Position numbers and translations under genes: made by a program
The notes under the pieces: model-generated
Told to the model about the DNA's origin: nothing
Seen by the model: only the letters and a program-made list of their open reading frames with translations
The model's database searches: none
Shown: one piece after another, positions 1 to 11,900 of the stretch
How positions within the stretch are numbered: the first letter of the stretch is position 1
Layout: every line of letters starts with the position of its first letter
Origin: Nymphaea colorata
Taxonomy: Eukaryota; Streptophyta; Magnoliopsida; Nymphaeales; Nymphaeaceae
Direction: 5' to 3'
DNA length: 64,000 bases
Assembly: GCF_008831285.2 (NCBI RefSeq)
Contig: NC_045138.2
Location: 30,909,934 to 30,973,933, forward strand

Positions 1-843
1 ACCAGATCACGTAGTAGCAAGACAAATATGAATTTCTTGGGAGTTATATATATATAACTCAACCCAGAAAAGGCCAACATTGGCTGATACGAGAAGCATT
101 TTGTTCATGCCTACGCCCCATAACAAGGAGAGCCACCATGTAACCATGTGTTATTTATGCCGTAGCTTCCACTTATTTAAACTTACCACTTCTCATCTTC
201 TTGTTTCCGATGCAATTCCCGCCGGGAGATATTCTCCCTACTTAGTGAGCAAAAGAAATCAAACAGCATACAAGAAATTCTCATGTACCCGGCAAAACGA
301 TTCAGCAAACGGCAAAACAAGTCAAGTACACTTTCTCTGAACTTTCTCCTTCTCCAGCTCATTCCTGCAAACAAGTATTCCCCTGTATCCGGCAATATGA
401 ATAACCATTTTATGGGCAATATTTCTATATGAACAGATGGAAGAAATTATCCATTCCTGTCCAAAGAATGATGGCCACGTGTCAGGTCACAGACCAGTTG
501 CCAGGCAAAGAGCAAATCTGCATAATATTTCTTATTCCAGGAATTTAACAAATGGATTTTTGAGATCATCCCATAAACAAGACCACACATTCTTACCAGT
601 CCTTTCCTGTCTATCATGCATTCGGGTGATTCTACTCTTCAATAAACACCACAAACACAGGCAGACTCAGCAACTAACTGTCACATAGCTACCGGAAAAG
701 TTGCTGGTACGGGTACGGTGTTTTCGTCAAACTTGGTACGGAGGTATGGTGATAATTATATATTTTTAATTCACAAAAAAAAAAAAGAAAAAATTGAAAA
801 AACTGTAGTAACCACTCACGAACAGCTAGAAACCAGTAGAACA

Positions 844-1016
844 ACACGGCATGAACAGGGAGCAGGAAATCTCAGAACACGGCATGAACAATCTCATTTA
901 GTCCATTTCAAGCATTGCATGCTACAGTTTTCACAGAAGAAAGAAACCAGCAGAACACGGCATGAGCAGGGAGCAGAAAATTTGAGAAGGCATGAACAGG
1001 GAGCAGGAAATCTGAG
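844..1016. repeat. Short interrupted direct repeat, GGCATGAACAGGGAGCAG
   Basis: A roughly 33-bp unit containing GGCATGAACAGGGAGCAG occurs about four times, complete or partial: two copies at about 844-890, then a break of some 60 bp, then two at about 950-1016. Copies differ by a few bases and one is truncated. No coding meaning is evident. Confidence 0.7.
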
Positions 1017-1203
1017 TTGAGAACTGAATGTAACAAGAAAAAGACAAGGAGTTGTCATGTAAATCAATGTTGATGTCCATATTGTATACATACATGCATA
1101 TACATTAAATCAATACTGTTAAAGTGAATTAGAATCTATTTTCTAGAAAAAATAAGTTCCCATGTAAAACCTTGTAATCTATCCAATAAGTTGTTCAGGT
1201 GAC

Positions 1204-1279
1204 TTCTATGAGTATACATAGTTTCACAAACTTCTCTATTCTTCTATGAGTATACATAGTTTCACAAACTTCTCTATTC
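1204..1279. repeat. Perfect 2 x 38-bp tandem repeat
   Basis: Bases 1204-1241 are repeated exactly at 1242-1279. Identity between the copies implies a recent duplication or ongoing length variation. Confidence 0.85.
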
Positions 1280-1926
1280 TTCCCTTGAGCTTCTCCTTCA
1301 TGCCTAGGACCCCAAGGAACAAACGGTGTGGTTCTTAAGTAACCTAGACATTGGTGGACAACAAGATAGGTTTCTCCCAGCATGTATAAAGGAAAATGAA
1401 GAACTTGAGAAACATAAAATCCAAAGATGCTGACTCCATATAAACGAGAGCATTTGTCCCTTCCATGTCAAGAAATTAGTATGAGTGAGCTCTTCAGTAA
1501 CGAGCTAATGTAGGAAGCTGACTGATGGACCAGAAGTCGAGGAAATATCCATAAATGGGAATGAAACAAAAAATAGGAAGTCGAGGATAAAGAGCAATGA
1601 AGTCAAGGATAAAAAGCAATGAGGTATTTATGAGAGGGGGAAAAAGAATAAGGAGTCTCTCAATCGATTAGCAATGAAGGTGAAAAAGGCTATCAATATA
1701 CCATAATTCTTCACTCCCCCCGACCCCGCCTTCTTTTGGAAACCAAGCTGATGAGAACAGCTTAGCAGAACTACTGCAATCTGCCCAGATTCAGAACCAA
1801 AAGCTCAATTTAATGCTTAACAACAGTTCCAACCCCACCCCCACTGTTAAGGTTTCCTTTGCCGTATAATTGACAGCAAGAATGACCACAAAGAGGCCAT
1901 AGCAGACTATATAAGAAGAAATAGAG

Positions 1927-2088
1927 GTGACGTCAAACTGCAATAGCAGGTGACATCAACAGCAACAGCTCAGAAATATGACGCTGAACCAAGAAGCAAT
2001 ACAAGACTGCACAAGGAGCAAAAGTGACGTCAAACATCAACAGCAAATAACATCAACAGTAATAGTTCAGAAATATTATCCTGAACAA
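1927..2088. repeat. Diverged direct repeat of about 62 bp
   Basis: A segment starting GTGACGTCAAAC at 1927 recurs in diverged form at 2028. Both copies contain ACATCAACAG and an AG(C/T)TCAGAAATAT core. The offset is about 101 bp. Function unknown. Confidence 0.55.
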
Positions 2089-2854
2089 AGAGATGTAACA
2101 GATGACAGAATGTACCCAGAATAAGACCAAGAAGCAGCAGAAATATAAGGATGTGAAGACCAAAAAAAAAATCCATAGGGAGAGAAAAAACCAGAAACAA
2201 GGACAGGATGAAGAAGAAGATTAGAAGACGAGAAAATTCAGCAAAGATTAGATAGGAAACAATTTCTTCAACAGAGAAACACATTGGATCTATTTGTGCA
2301 TACCTTAGGCAAAATCTCCCAGCTCAGCAGAGCTTTGATCCCATCTAAGAATTAGATATCAGACATATTGATTGTTAGAACTTCAGACCCATAACAGAAA
2401 TCCAGCTAAACGGCAAGTTTCCAAGCAAATATGCATTAGCTTCAAATCTGCTAATATGGCAGCAGCAGCCACAACGAATACAAAGTTTGACTCAAGAGAA
2501 CAAGAGACTTGGACTAAAAGAAAATAACGTAACCTTAAGTAAAGTTACAGAAAATAAGTTAAAGTACACAAATGCCCCCACTTATGAGGGTGAATTGGTG
2601 AAAACAGTAAAACAAGTTATAACATATTACAATAAAAGAAAGGATGAAAACAGACTTTGACCAAAATAAGAAGATGCAAGTATTTTAACACTCCATCTCA
2701 AACTTGGCATGATTAAGTAACATCATACTATACCAAGTTTGCCAACAAATTTCCTGAACTTTGATGATGTCCAACTCTTTAGAAACATATGAGCAACTTG
2801 ATTTTCAGTCCTTGTATGCTCAACAGAATATTATTTTTTCTTCATATGCCTTCC

Positions 2855-3067
2855 TTATAAAGTGGCAATCATTTTCAATAATTCTGGATTTTTGGCAATA
2901 TGAATTGCACTCATGTTGTCACAAATTAGTTTGGTTTTCTTAACAACTGAAACTCCAATTTCGTTTAGAAACCAGCTTATCCAAATTATTTCATCTGTAG
3001 TTTGGGCCATAGCCCTATATTCAGCTTCAGTTGTAAACAAAACCCAGTTGTAGATAGCCGAACACAT
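2855..3067 (-). pseudogene. copia RNase H C-terminal remnant
   Basis: Minus-strand frame with TEAEYRAMAQ and a downstream DNMSAIHIAKNP block, the conserved C-terminal region of copia RNase H. It follows the RT remnant in order, after a frame break. Non-functional. Confidence 0.8.
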
Positions 3068-3260
3068 ACTGATCCACCAAAATCAGCATCTCATAAGGCC
3101 ACAAGTTCTTCAAAATTTGAGGAAGAAAAAAACATTCCGTGGTCCATTGTATCTCTCACATACCTGATGATTCTCAGCACTGCAGAAAGATGCATACTGT
3201 ATTGATATAGGTGCACTCATGAATCCACTTGCCACATGGACAACATGAGCTATGTGAGGC

Positions 3261-4112
3261 CTAGAGATAGGTAATCAAGCTTCCAGCAACCTGTCTATAA
3301 ACTGTAAGTTCTTCCAATTTCTTCCCTTCAAGAGGTCTTAGTTTGATATTTGTTTCCACAGGAGTTTCCACCCTCTTGTCCTCCTCATATAGTCTAGCTT
3401 TAATCACAAGATCAGTCACACATTTATGTTGAGATAGAAATAACCCTCTTTTCGAACAAGCAACTTCTAAACCCAAGAAATATTTTAAGAAACCATGATT
3501 CTTCATTTCAAAAGTTTGTGCCAGCTTCTTCTTGTTTTCATCAATAATTCTATGATCATCTCCAGTACTGATGATATCATCAACATACAAAAGCAACAAA
3601 CACCTACCTCTTTCTGTAGAAGATACAAACAATGCAGGATCATGGAGATTTTGGTTGAATCCAATTTCCTTAACAGCTGTACTAAATTTTTCAAACCCTG
3701 CTCTCGGGGCTTGTTTTAGCCCATGAAGAGCGCTCCTTAATTTACACACTCTGCCTTTTGAATCCACAACACCTGGTGAAAGCTGCACATAAACTGCTTA
3801 TTATAAATCTCCATTCGCGAAGGCATTCTTCGCGTCTAACTAACATAGATTCCAATGTATTGTTGATGTCACAGCAAGAAAAGTTCTGATGGTAGTCATA
3901 TGTGCGACTAGTGCAAATGTCTCAGAATAGTCTATTCCAAATTGTTGATGGTAGCCTTTTGCAACTAATCTTGCCTTGTATCGTTCAATTGATCCATCAG
4001 CTTTCGTTTTCATCTTGAATACCCACTTACAACCCACTGCATTCTTCTTAGGAGGAAGATTCATCGAGTCCCATGTGTTCATCCTTTCCAAGGCATTCAA
4101 TAGTTGCTGCAT
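3261..4112 (-). pseudogene. copia reverse transcriptase remnant (two frames)
   Basis: Minus-strand frames 4112-3840 and 3788-3261 carry the N-terminal RT block (VGCKWVFKMK, SIERYKARLVAKGYHQQFG), the GLKQAPRA block, the catalytic YVDD (LLLYVDDIISTGDD) and the following FLGLEVA block. The two parts are in different frames with a gap around 3790-3840, so the enzyme is broken. These blocks are diagnostic of Ty1/copia RT. Confidence 0.85.
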
Positions 4113-4169
4113 ATCTTCAGCGGTGGATTTAGAATTTTGTCATTCTTGTTTGTAATCATGTCTTACCCC

Positions 4170-4252
4170 TTTGTTTTTATTTTGAGGATTAAACCAGCAT
4201 TGTGCCTTCATGTGTCCTTTCTTATTACATTGAAAACAAATCGGTATTCTTC
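4170..4252 (-). pseudogene. Gag zinc knuckle (CCHC) remnant
   Basis: The minus-strand translation gives CFQCNKKGHMKAQC, a C-X2-C-X4-H-X4-C nucleocapsid knuckle that binds RNA in retroelement Gag. It is followed almost directly by reverse transcriptase sequence, showing that protease and integrase were deleted. Confidence 0.75.
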
Positions 4253-4431
4253 TTGAAGTATACGAATGAGGCATACCTTGGTTATTTGGTGTTGGTAGAA
4301 TGCCACAACCACCATGATCAGAGTTACCATGGTTCTATCCAAATTTTACATTCATGACCAACACATTTTGGAAGCTCCCTTCATCAGTCATTTCCATGAC
4401 TCTTTTCATATTCATTTCGTGTTGGAGGAGT

Positions 4432-4700
4432 TTACTTTGTAATAGGAAGGACTTCAAGAGTTGTAATAAAAACATGATAATCATGCCCAAGTCCACTTAA
4501 AGCCCTTTCTTTATCAGAAGCGTTATTCTCTAAGAAAGCAAGTTGGTCTGCGACAACCTTAATACGTCCCAAATAATCCATGATAGATGTTGAACCCTTG
4601 TTCAAATTCTGAAATTTTTTCTTTAAGTACATAATCCGTGCTTTTGATATTTGGAAAAAGGTATCAACAAGAGTAGAAATCTGGCAATCTGTGCTTTTTT
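4432..4700 (-). pseudogene. copia gag fragment
   Basis: The minus-strand frame reads through a gag C-half typical of UBN2/copia gag: lysine-rich helix, then STSIMDYLGRIKVVADQLA, then a run near SGLGHDYHVFITTLE. The open frame continues upstream through the primer site and into the LTR, so the natural gag N-terminus has been lost by a deletion just inside the element. Not a working gene. Confidence 0.7.
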
Positions 4701-4984
4701 TAAGCGAAACCTTTCTTTGATACCATGATAGAAATCTGGCACCAATATGTGTAACTAAAAATTTGTATTCATGTAGGAAGATAGAGAGAAAGAATGAGGT
4801 TGAGGAGAAGAGGCAGTGACCAAGATGGTCTACGTAGCCCATATTTACAATACTCAATTTGTTGAATCTTAAAAGACTCTTCAATCATAAAATCCTATGA
4901 GACTTCTGACAAATCACAAGGACATAGAATACTGCAACACAGTTTACAAGACGGCAAAATACAAGGACATAGAATGATGTGAGA

Positions 4985-5660
4985 CATGGTTCAACGTGTT
5001 GAATTTTGGATCCAAATGGAAGATCTGAAAATCTTATTGTTTAACACTTGTTTGATCCAAGAATGTTGCATTTTGGATCTAGTTGTGGGTTTGGATCAGT
5101 GGCCTTGTCTGATCCACAAATTGTTGGATTTGGGTGAGTTTGTGAATGTGGATCAATTGTCTTATATGATCCTCAAATTGTAGATTTGGTTGGTATTGTG
5201 GTTCTAGATCAATGGTTTTATTTGATCCAAAAATTGTACCATTTGGATACAGTTGTAGGACTAAACCAATGGTCTTATCTAGTCCGTAAAATTTGTGGAA
5301 TTGGATCTAGATGTGGATCAAGACCAGTGGTCTTATCTGATCCAAAAACAGCTGAACATGTATTTGATTTGGGGTTATGATTGATGAATTCCCATAAGCA
5401 CTAGGTCCTCAACAGATTAGAAGTGTCGTAAATAGTTTTCATTAAACATTTCTCTCAACAAAGAAAACTCGTGATAGTTGATATGCATGTAAATTTTTTG
5501 ATCCAAGATAGGCTGGATTTGGATCGTCTTGCCCATCTTGTCTCAACCAAAAGTTGTGTGTGAGTCCCGTAGTAGATTTGGAACAATTGCCTTATCTGAT
5601 CCTAAAATTGGAAATATGGATTGTGCTCTAGTTCTGGATGAGTGGTCTTATCTAACTCTC
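4985..5660. repeat. Short block of the 57-bp tandem repeat
   Basis: Diverged tandem units of about 57 bp, each with a GATCAGTGGTCTTATCTGATCC-like core and an AAATTGTTGGATTTGGAT-like half (these are approximate consensus strings). One copy of the roughly 130-bp spacer (GATGAATTCCCATAAGCAC at about 5381) lies inside. The same family forms the large array at 15.9-21.0 kb. The block abuts the copia relic on the left and the duplicated segment at 5650 on the right. Confidence 0.8.
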
Positions 5661-6150
5661 GACCCAATTTACAAAAACGAATACATGAAAACCCAACAGA
5701 ACTTCTATTCTGCGACTGCAGCGGGGCATAGAAGTTACCGGGACGAAGAGAAGGGGAAACAGACATAGTGAGGAGCCCAAGTGTTCGTACACAGCACAAA
5801 GAGAAACCTCATAGATTCCAACACACCACCCACCTACTTTATTTTTCCCATCGGCAGCCATCATAAACAGCGATGGGCCAATGGGCGATGGCTGCCAGTG
5901 GTACAGAAAAGGGAGCGCGAGATGGCGAGAGGCTATTCGTTGTTCGGCTACCACCTACGCGCAGCAAAGAGAGAATTAAGAAAGGTACCTGAGTAACCTG
6001 ACACCTGATGAGTAAACTGAGATGCAAAGTGGCTATGGAATGAAAAGATTGATGCATGTTTTCTTCCCTTTCACGATAAGTGTCGCATAAACAATTAATA
6101 ATTTACTTCTTAATGCATATAGATGGTTATGATAACGAGCAGGACCTGTG
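5660..6150. repeat. Left copy of a dispersed segmental duplication
   Basis: This segment is closely similar to 23955-24290 and continues as 24846-24955. Shared landmarks include AATACATGAAAACCC, CAGACATAGTGAGGAGCCC, ATTTTTCCCATCGGCA and GTAACCTGA. Relative to the right copy it lacks about 550 bp (24290-24846), including the candidate presequence exon of the decayed gene there. The sequence runs straight from the exon's donor-proximal end into the flank. No coding capacity is apparent. Confidence 0.75.
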
Positions 6151-6307
6151 GAGCCCAAGTCAGGTTCTTAACATCAGACTAATAATCATGAACCAGCAAA
6201 ACATAAAAGTGCATCAAGAGAACACATAGCCAAAGACAAAGCCTATCTGTCTGCCCGTATGCAACTCACTAGGCCTGTTAGGGAGGTCTAATTCACTTGT
6301 ACATCAC

Positions 6308-7105
6308 TAGGGCTGCACAATGAGTCGCGCCAACTCGGGCTCGACTCGAACTCGCTCGACAAAGCTCGGCTCGAGCTCGACTCATTTATAAACGAGTCGA
6401 ATTCGAGCTGAAAGTTAAACTCGAACTCGAGTTCGAGTTGAAAGAACTCGACTCGTTATATTAAATCAATTGAAGTGAATGAACCGGTTCATGAAACCGG
6501 TTCACCGGTTTAGGGTAAAAACTTTCCCATTCACTCGCTCTTCCTTCTTCCCGTCTGCTCTCTCTATTCCGTTGGACCGCTGCTACCTGCTGCCTTCTCA
6601 GTTCTCTCGCCTTTCCCCTTCTCTCGCTGCTGCTGCCTCAGACGCTAATACGCATCCATCGTCCCTCTCGCTCTTGCTGCAGCTCTTGCTCCCGCCTTCA
6701 CGCCAGGAACCCCTTCGACCTTCTTTTCTTCTTCTCCTTGTTGTTCTTCTTCTTCCTCCACCTCCCAACTGATTTTGCCCAAATGAAACCAACCAGAAAT
6801 CACTGCTGCTGCCGCCATCAACACTCGCATTCACTGCTCTTGCGGGTGGGATTGTTTTGCCCAAATGAAGCCCTTCTTTAAAGCATCTAATCAATATTTA
6901 TGTTGAACGAAATTTTAGATTGAGCATGAAGAGTTTTGTGGCGCTAAACGAGTTAATCGAGTTAAGCTCGAGCTCGGCGTTGTACAATCGAGTCGAGCTC
7001 AAGCTTGTGTTAGGCAACTCGACTCAAGTTCGAGTCGAGTTCGAGGTCGTTGAGCCGAGTCAAAATCGAGCTGGGCAAGCTCGACTCAGCTCGTGTGCAG
7101 CCCTA
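6308..7105. mobile_element. hAT-like non-autonomous DNA element with perfect target duplication
   Basis: The ends are inverted repeats, TAGGGCTGCACA at 6308 and TGTGCAGCCCTA ending at 7105, flanked by identical 8-bp duplications TACATCAC (6300-6307 and 7106-7113). Terminal repeats of this type with an 8-bp duplication are the signature of hAT transposons. No transposase is present. The outer arms are built of repeated GAGTCGAGCTCGA motifs; the middle (about 6530-6890) is C/T-rich on the + strand and unlike the arms, possibly captured host sequence. Related arm sequences occur at 21.0-22.2, 29.2-29.8 and 59.9-60.1 kb. Confidence 0.88.
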
Positions 7106-7113
7106 TACATCAC

Positions 7114-8024
7114 ATTGGCGTCAGTCATGACTCCAACCTCCACCTGTCATATACACAAAGCGCATCCACATACCACACTTTAACAAGCAACTATAAATAG
7201 TACATAACAAGAATAATAACAAGTCATGCAACAGATATAATTTTAATTTGTTCCCCTCTAGGAAGGATCAATCTAACATTTCTTGGTGGTACACTTCTAT
7301 GGTCAAATGGCACAACACCCCAAACATAATAAGGTTTGCTATAGATTGCCTAGTTGACTATTCATGCAATCACATAGGCGATGGAAAAATCGACAAGATG
7401 ATCATTTGCGTGGGCTCATGCGCACAACAAACCCCAAATGGGACAACTCCCTCTTATTTTATTTTATTTTTCAATCTTGTCCCCAATTTTGAAGCTATTT
7501 ACATTTGAACTGAAAGGTATTAGATAACTCTTAATTATGGAATAGTTTATAAATTATACTTATATATTAATTAAGGTTAATCTATACTTAAGTCACTAAG
7601 AGATCTTAATCTTGCTGTTAGTTCCTTAAGAGTACCCAACATTTACATATAAGCCGCTCATGAGTTTCCAATAATTGCATTTAAGCTTTCCCGAATTATT
7701 AAAATAACTCAAACTTCCAAAGAATGAGCCTTCCACAGACATAGTCTAATCTCAGCACAGTTAGAGTCCTTGGAGCGTCGGTTGTGAGCTCTATCCAACC
7801 ATATGCTCATCTGAAGACTCCAATCCACAAGAATGGCTACCACAACCAGCAACATATAACAAGCAGCTCAAGAATATAAAATATAGGCTCAAAAAGTACC
7901 TACAGTCTGACGCGTTACATGAAAAATAAAGCCTGACAACTTTTTCTATTGAGCGCCTTTTTCATTCAATTTTAAACCTTTGTATTTTAATTGTTAAATT
8001 TTAAAAAAAAAAATCATCATGCTT

Positions 8025-8076
<52 letters not shown>

Positions 8077-8115
8077 ACTCCTACTTCATCAACATGCTTC
8101 AGATTTGAACATCAC
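7114..8115. other. Intergenic, AT-rich, no gene seen
   Basis: No coding sequence could be supported. The stretch contains an (AT)n microsatellite at 8028-8074 and ends at the target site of the copia element. Confidence 0.5.
8028..8074. repeat. (AT)n microsatellite
   Basis: Uninterrupted AT dinucleotide run of about 47 bp. Confidence 0.95.
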
Positions 8116-8279
8116 TGTTAAGACGTGTTTATACTCAGTATTAGACTTGAGAGGGCACTTGTGTAATAATGTTTCTTTTAATGACTTTCTTGTAACTTAT
8201 CCCTCTCTTCTAGTCTATATAAAGAGGAGTTAGGGATTCTTTTGAGGTAAATCAAAGATTAGTTCTCTTAAATTTATCA
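8116..8279 (+). repeat. 5' LTR of the copia element
   Basis: 164 bp, starting TGTTAAGACG and ending TTTATCA. It contains a TATA-like CTATATAAAG at about 8214-8223, a likely core promoter for the genomic RNA. It matches the 3' LTR except for three transitions. Confidence 0.95.
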
Positions 8280-8291
8280 TGGTATCAGAGC
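8280..8291 (+). promoter_or_regulatory. Primer-binding site (initiator Met tRNA)
   Basis: TGGTATCAGAGC directly follows the 5' LTR. It is complementary to the 3' end of plant initiator tRNA-Met, the usual copia minus-strand primer. Confidence 0.9.
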
Positions 8292-8907
8292 ACCAGCCGT
8301 CTCCTCCTCAACGAGTTGTCGCCGACTGAGCGGCGCCGGCCGCCGCCTCATCGGCGTCAGTTGCCACCACCCTTTGCCGCCCTGTCCATTGCCGCCTCGC
8401 CCTTTGCCGCCCTGTCCATTGCCGCCTGATCCATCCCTGCTGCCCCTCGTCGCCCTACCCATTGTCTGCCTGCGCCGCCTCCGCCTGCGCCCGTCTGCCT
8501 GCGCCCGTCCGCCTGCGCCGCCGCCGCGTGTGCACTCTGTCGTTGCTCCGCCCAGCAGACTGCTTCGCCTGTCATCTTCGCCGCCGCCTCAACGCTGATT
8601 TTTCCTCTCAGCGTCTTTCCGCTGCATGCTGCTCCGCAGCTGCTCTGCACGCTGCTCCTCCGCTGCACGCTGCTCCGCCGCTGCTCTGCCAGTGGTTCTG
8701 CACGCTGATTTTCTTCTCAGCGTCGTCTCTGGTATCTCTCTTCGTTCAGCTCTGCTGTTGCCTCTTCTCGCCGATCAGACTTCTGGATTGCTACCTGCGT
8801 TAACTGCATATTGCTTCATGATCAGCATGTTGTCTTTCGATATGTGATTGTATTCTTTTGCCTGCACTTCCTATTCCGTGGCTCGGTTTCCTCCTTTGTG
8901 TTGAAAG
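8292..8907 (+). other. GC-rich untranslated leader of the copia element
   Basis: The 616 bp between primer site and gag ATG are strikingly C/G-rich compared with the surroundings, with repeated CCGCCTGCGCC and CGCTGCTC motifs (about 8330-8720). Short frames on both strands look like products of the composition and not genes. In retroelements this position holds packaging and dimerisation signals. Confidence 0.6.
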
Positions 8908-11900
8908 ATGTCTGAAATTAGCAGTGGCGCTAATACCTCTTCCTTTGTATCGTCGGGAGAGATGAAGAGTTCCCCATTTTCCAGCATTATCACCAAAATG
9001 GATGGGGGTAATTACGAGATGTGGGCCATGCAAGTAAAAAGAACTTTGATCGCTCATGAGAAGGAACATCTAATTTTGGAGCCCGAGCCCGTACAGAAGG
9101 TAGGAAAATATACTACTTGGTTTAAAGATAATTCGTTGGTTATGGTATGGATTGTTGGTACTCTCTCACAAGAAATTGCAAATGAAGTCTTGCACAAGGA
9201 CAGTGCAAAGGATATGTGGGATTCCCTTGCTGCCACGTATTCACAGGCAAGAAATGAAACGCGCATTATGCAGCTTCATCATGATATCCATCAGATGCGA
9301 CAAGATGGCAGACCTCTTCACACTTATTATTCTAGTCTCAAGTCCATGTTTGAGAGACTGAATAGCTACTTTCCCGCATGCAAGTGTGAACAACAAAAGG
9401 CATACAGAGATATGCTTATGGTAGGAGTCTTTCTGTCTGGTTTAGACTTTGTTTATGAATCCGCAAAGAACCAAATGCTTACTAGTCCCTCGATTCCTCC
9501 TATTGATGAGGCTTACAGTAGGCTCAGCAGAATTCCGATCTCTGCATCGACTGTTCCTGATACCACTTCTGCTATGCTTGCTACTCGTGGCAGAGGTGGA
9601 CCCTTTTTTGCCAGAGGACGAGGGGGCCGTGGCCGTGGCAATACCCCTTCGCACCCTGTATGTCAGTTTTGTCACCGCATTGGTCATATTGTGGATAAGT
9701 GTTGGCAGAAACATGGTCGTCCAGCTTTTGCAAATCAGACTGTATCTACTGATTCTCCTGAGCAGCCTAAGCCTCAGCACACTGCCTCCTCCAGTGAGTT
9801 GCATGTAGATGACATTCTCTCTCAGTTGAGGCACTTGATTGGCGACAGCGCCCATCAAGCCCCTGGTCCGACCACTTTTACTGTTCCTACCGCTGCGAGT
9901 GCTTCTTCATCTGGTATGTATTCTGCCTGTACAGTCTGCTCTCCTCCTGACACTACAGATTGGCTTATTGATTCTGGTGCATCGACACATCTCTGTGGGG
10001 ATAAGACGCAATTCACCTCTTACGTCCCTACTCCACCGGGTCGTTCGGTTATTCTAGCAGATGGAAAAGATTCACCAGTTGTTGGACATGGAGAGGTCCA
10101 ACTTACTTCATCATTGCCGCTGCAGCACGTTCTTCATGCACCAGAATTCCCCCATAGCCTACTTTCTATCAGTCAGATTACCAGAGAATTAAATTGTCGT
10201 GCTATATTTGACTCTTCCTCTCTTGTGTTTCAGGATATACTGACGGGCAGGGTGATTGGCAGTGGCCGTGAACAGGGAGGTCTCTACAGGCTAGTGCATT
10301 CCTTTCCCTTTGCTGGATCTACCTCGTCGGGGTCGTCCTCATCCTCGGCTTATACTTGGCATTTACGTTTTGGACATCTCCCGTTTCAGAAACTGCTGCA
10401 TGTTCTCCCTCAGCTGTCTCATAAGTCGTCTTTTCAATGTGAGTCTTGTCAGTTAGGCAAACACCATCGGTCATCCTTTCCTCCGCGGTCTAGTAGAAGT
10501 AGCCACTCTGTGTTTGAGTTACTTCATTTTGATGTTTGGGGCCCGAGTCGTACTCCTGACCTTCAGGGTCATCGGTATTATCTTGTTGCTGTTGATGATT
10601 ACAGTCGTGTTAGTTGGGTTTTTCTTATGAAACACAAATTTGAAGCGGGTCATGTAATCAAAAATTTTATCAATGAAATTCTGATTCAGTTTGATACTTG
10701 TGTCAAGATTGTGCGCTCTGACAATGCTCTTGAGTTCTGTGCTTCCTCTTTAGAACAATTTTTCAGGGATAAGGGTATCATTCACCAAACTTCTTGTGCC
10801 TATACCTCTCAACAAAACGGGGTTGCTGAAAGAAAACACCGCCATATTCTTGATGTCGCCAGAACCATTATCATACACAGCCATGTTCCCCATTCTTATT
10901 GGGGAGATGCTGTTCTTACAGCATGCTATCTTATTAATCGCATGCCGTCATCTGTGTTGGGAGATCTTATTCCTTTCTCTGTTCTTTTTCCTGACAGAGA
11001 ATTGTTTCTGTTGCACCTCGTATTTTTGGATGTGTTGCCTTTGTTCAGTTGCTTGGTCCTGGGAGAGATAAGTTATCCCCTCGAGCTATCAAAACGATCT
11101 TTGTTGGTTATTCCCGCACTCAAAAGGGATATCGTTGTTATGATCCTTCTACTCGTCGATATTATGTGAGTGCTGATGTTACATTTTTTGAGTCCACCTC
11201 TTATTTCTCTCCAAATGGAACTCACTTAAGGGTGCCTGAATTTAGTGATGAAGTCCACCTTCATTTACCTCTCATGAGTTATCCACAACCCGTTGCTTCG
11301 CGTTTTGGGGCTATCTACCAACGTCGCACTAAACCTGTTCAACCTGCCCCCTGTGCTCCTGTGCCTTCACCCAGCATGCCCAAGGTACTTCCTGAACACA
11401 CAAATCCTGCTGACCATTCTTTATGTGATGATGCCACAGGGGACTCTCCAGAGCATGTTACTGGTCCTCATATTAATGAACTTGATATGCCTATTGCTCA
11501 AAGGAAAGGCAAACGCAGTTGCACTATGCATCCTCTCTCTGGTCATTTGTCCATGGCTCGCCTCACTCCTACTTACCGACAGTTTGTCAAGGGACTGTCG
11601 GCTGTAGCTCTTCCACAGACTCCCATGGACGCTCTTTCTGATCCCAAATGGGCCGCAGCTATGCAAGAAGAGATGGATGCCCTTCAGTTTAGAGGCACGT
11701 GGACACTAGTTACTCCTTCATCTGATGCAGCTATTGTTGGTTGTCGATGGGTATTTACTGTTAAATACAGAGCAGATGGCAGCATTGAGAGATATAAGGC
11801 TCGCCTGGTTGCAAAAGGCTATACTCAGACTTATGGGGTTGATTATTATGATACCTTCTCTCCTGGGGCACGACATGCTTCTTTACGGGTTCTTCTCGCT

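Larger units (their letters stand above)
1..2690. other. Intergenic stretch, no gene recognised
   Basis: I see no supportable coding gene here. Open frames are short and do not resemble known families. The stretch holds three small direct-repeat clusters, listed separately (844-1016, 1204-1279, 1927-2088), and otherwise low-GC, non-coding-looking sequence. The last roughly 150 bases, left of 2690, should be the LTR of the minus-strand copia relic that follows, because the polypurine tract and an LTR-like TG start lie at 2690-2700. The far end of that LTR could not be placed. Confidence 0.5.
2691..4730 (-). mobile_element. Degenerate Ty1/copia retrotransposon, internally deleted
   Basis: Minus-strand copia relic in several frames. 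From 5' to 3' on the minus strand: an initiator-Met primer site (TGGTATCAAAG, 4715-4725) preceded by an LTR-like CA end at 4726; a gag (UBN2-like) fragment; a CCHC knuckle (about 4170-4252); reverse transcriptase blocks; RNase H; and a polypurine tract at 2691-2700 followed by an LTR-like TGTTAAAATA. Protease and integrase are missing between knuckle and RT, so this is a deleted, non-autonomous copy. I could not match the two LTRs to each other, so the outer limits are open. Frameshifts and stops indicate an old insertion. Confidence 0.8.

Noticed and set aside
1195-1383. Minus-strand frame with PFVPWGPRHEGEAQGK
   Set aside because: Looked protein-like at first, but it crosses the 38-bp doublet and I could not assign it to any family.
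8277-8847. Several overlapping Pro/Ala/Arg-rich frames on both strands
   Set aside because: They lie in the GC-rich leader of the copia element and result from composition; none starts a recognisable domain.
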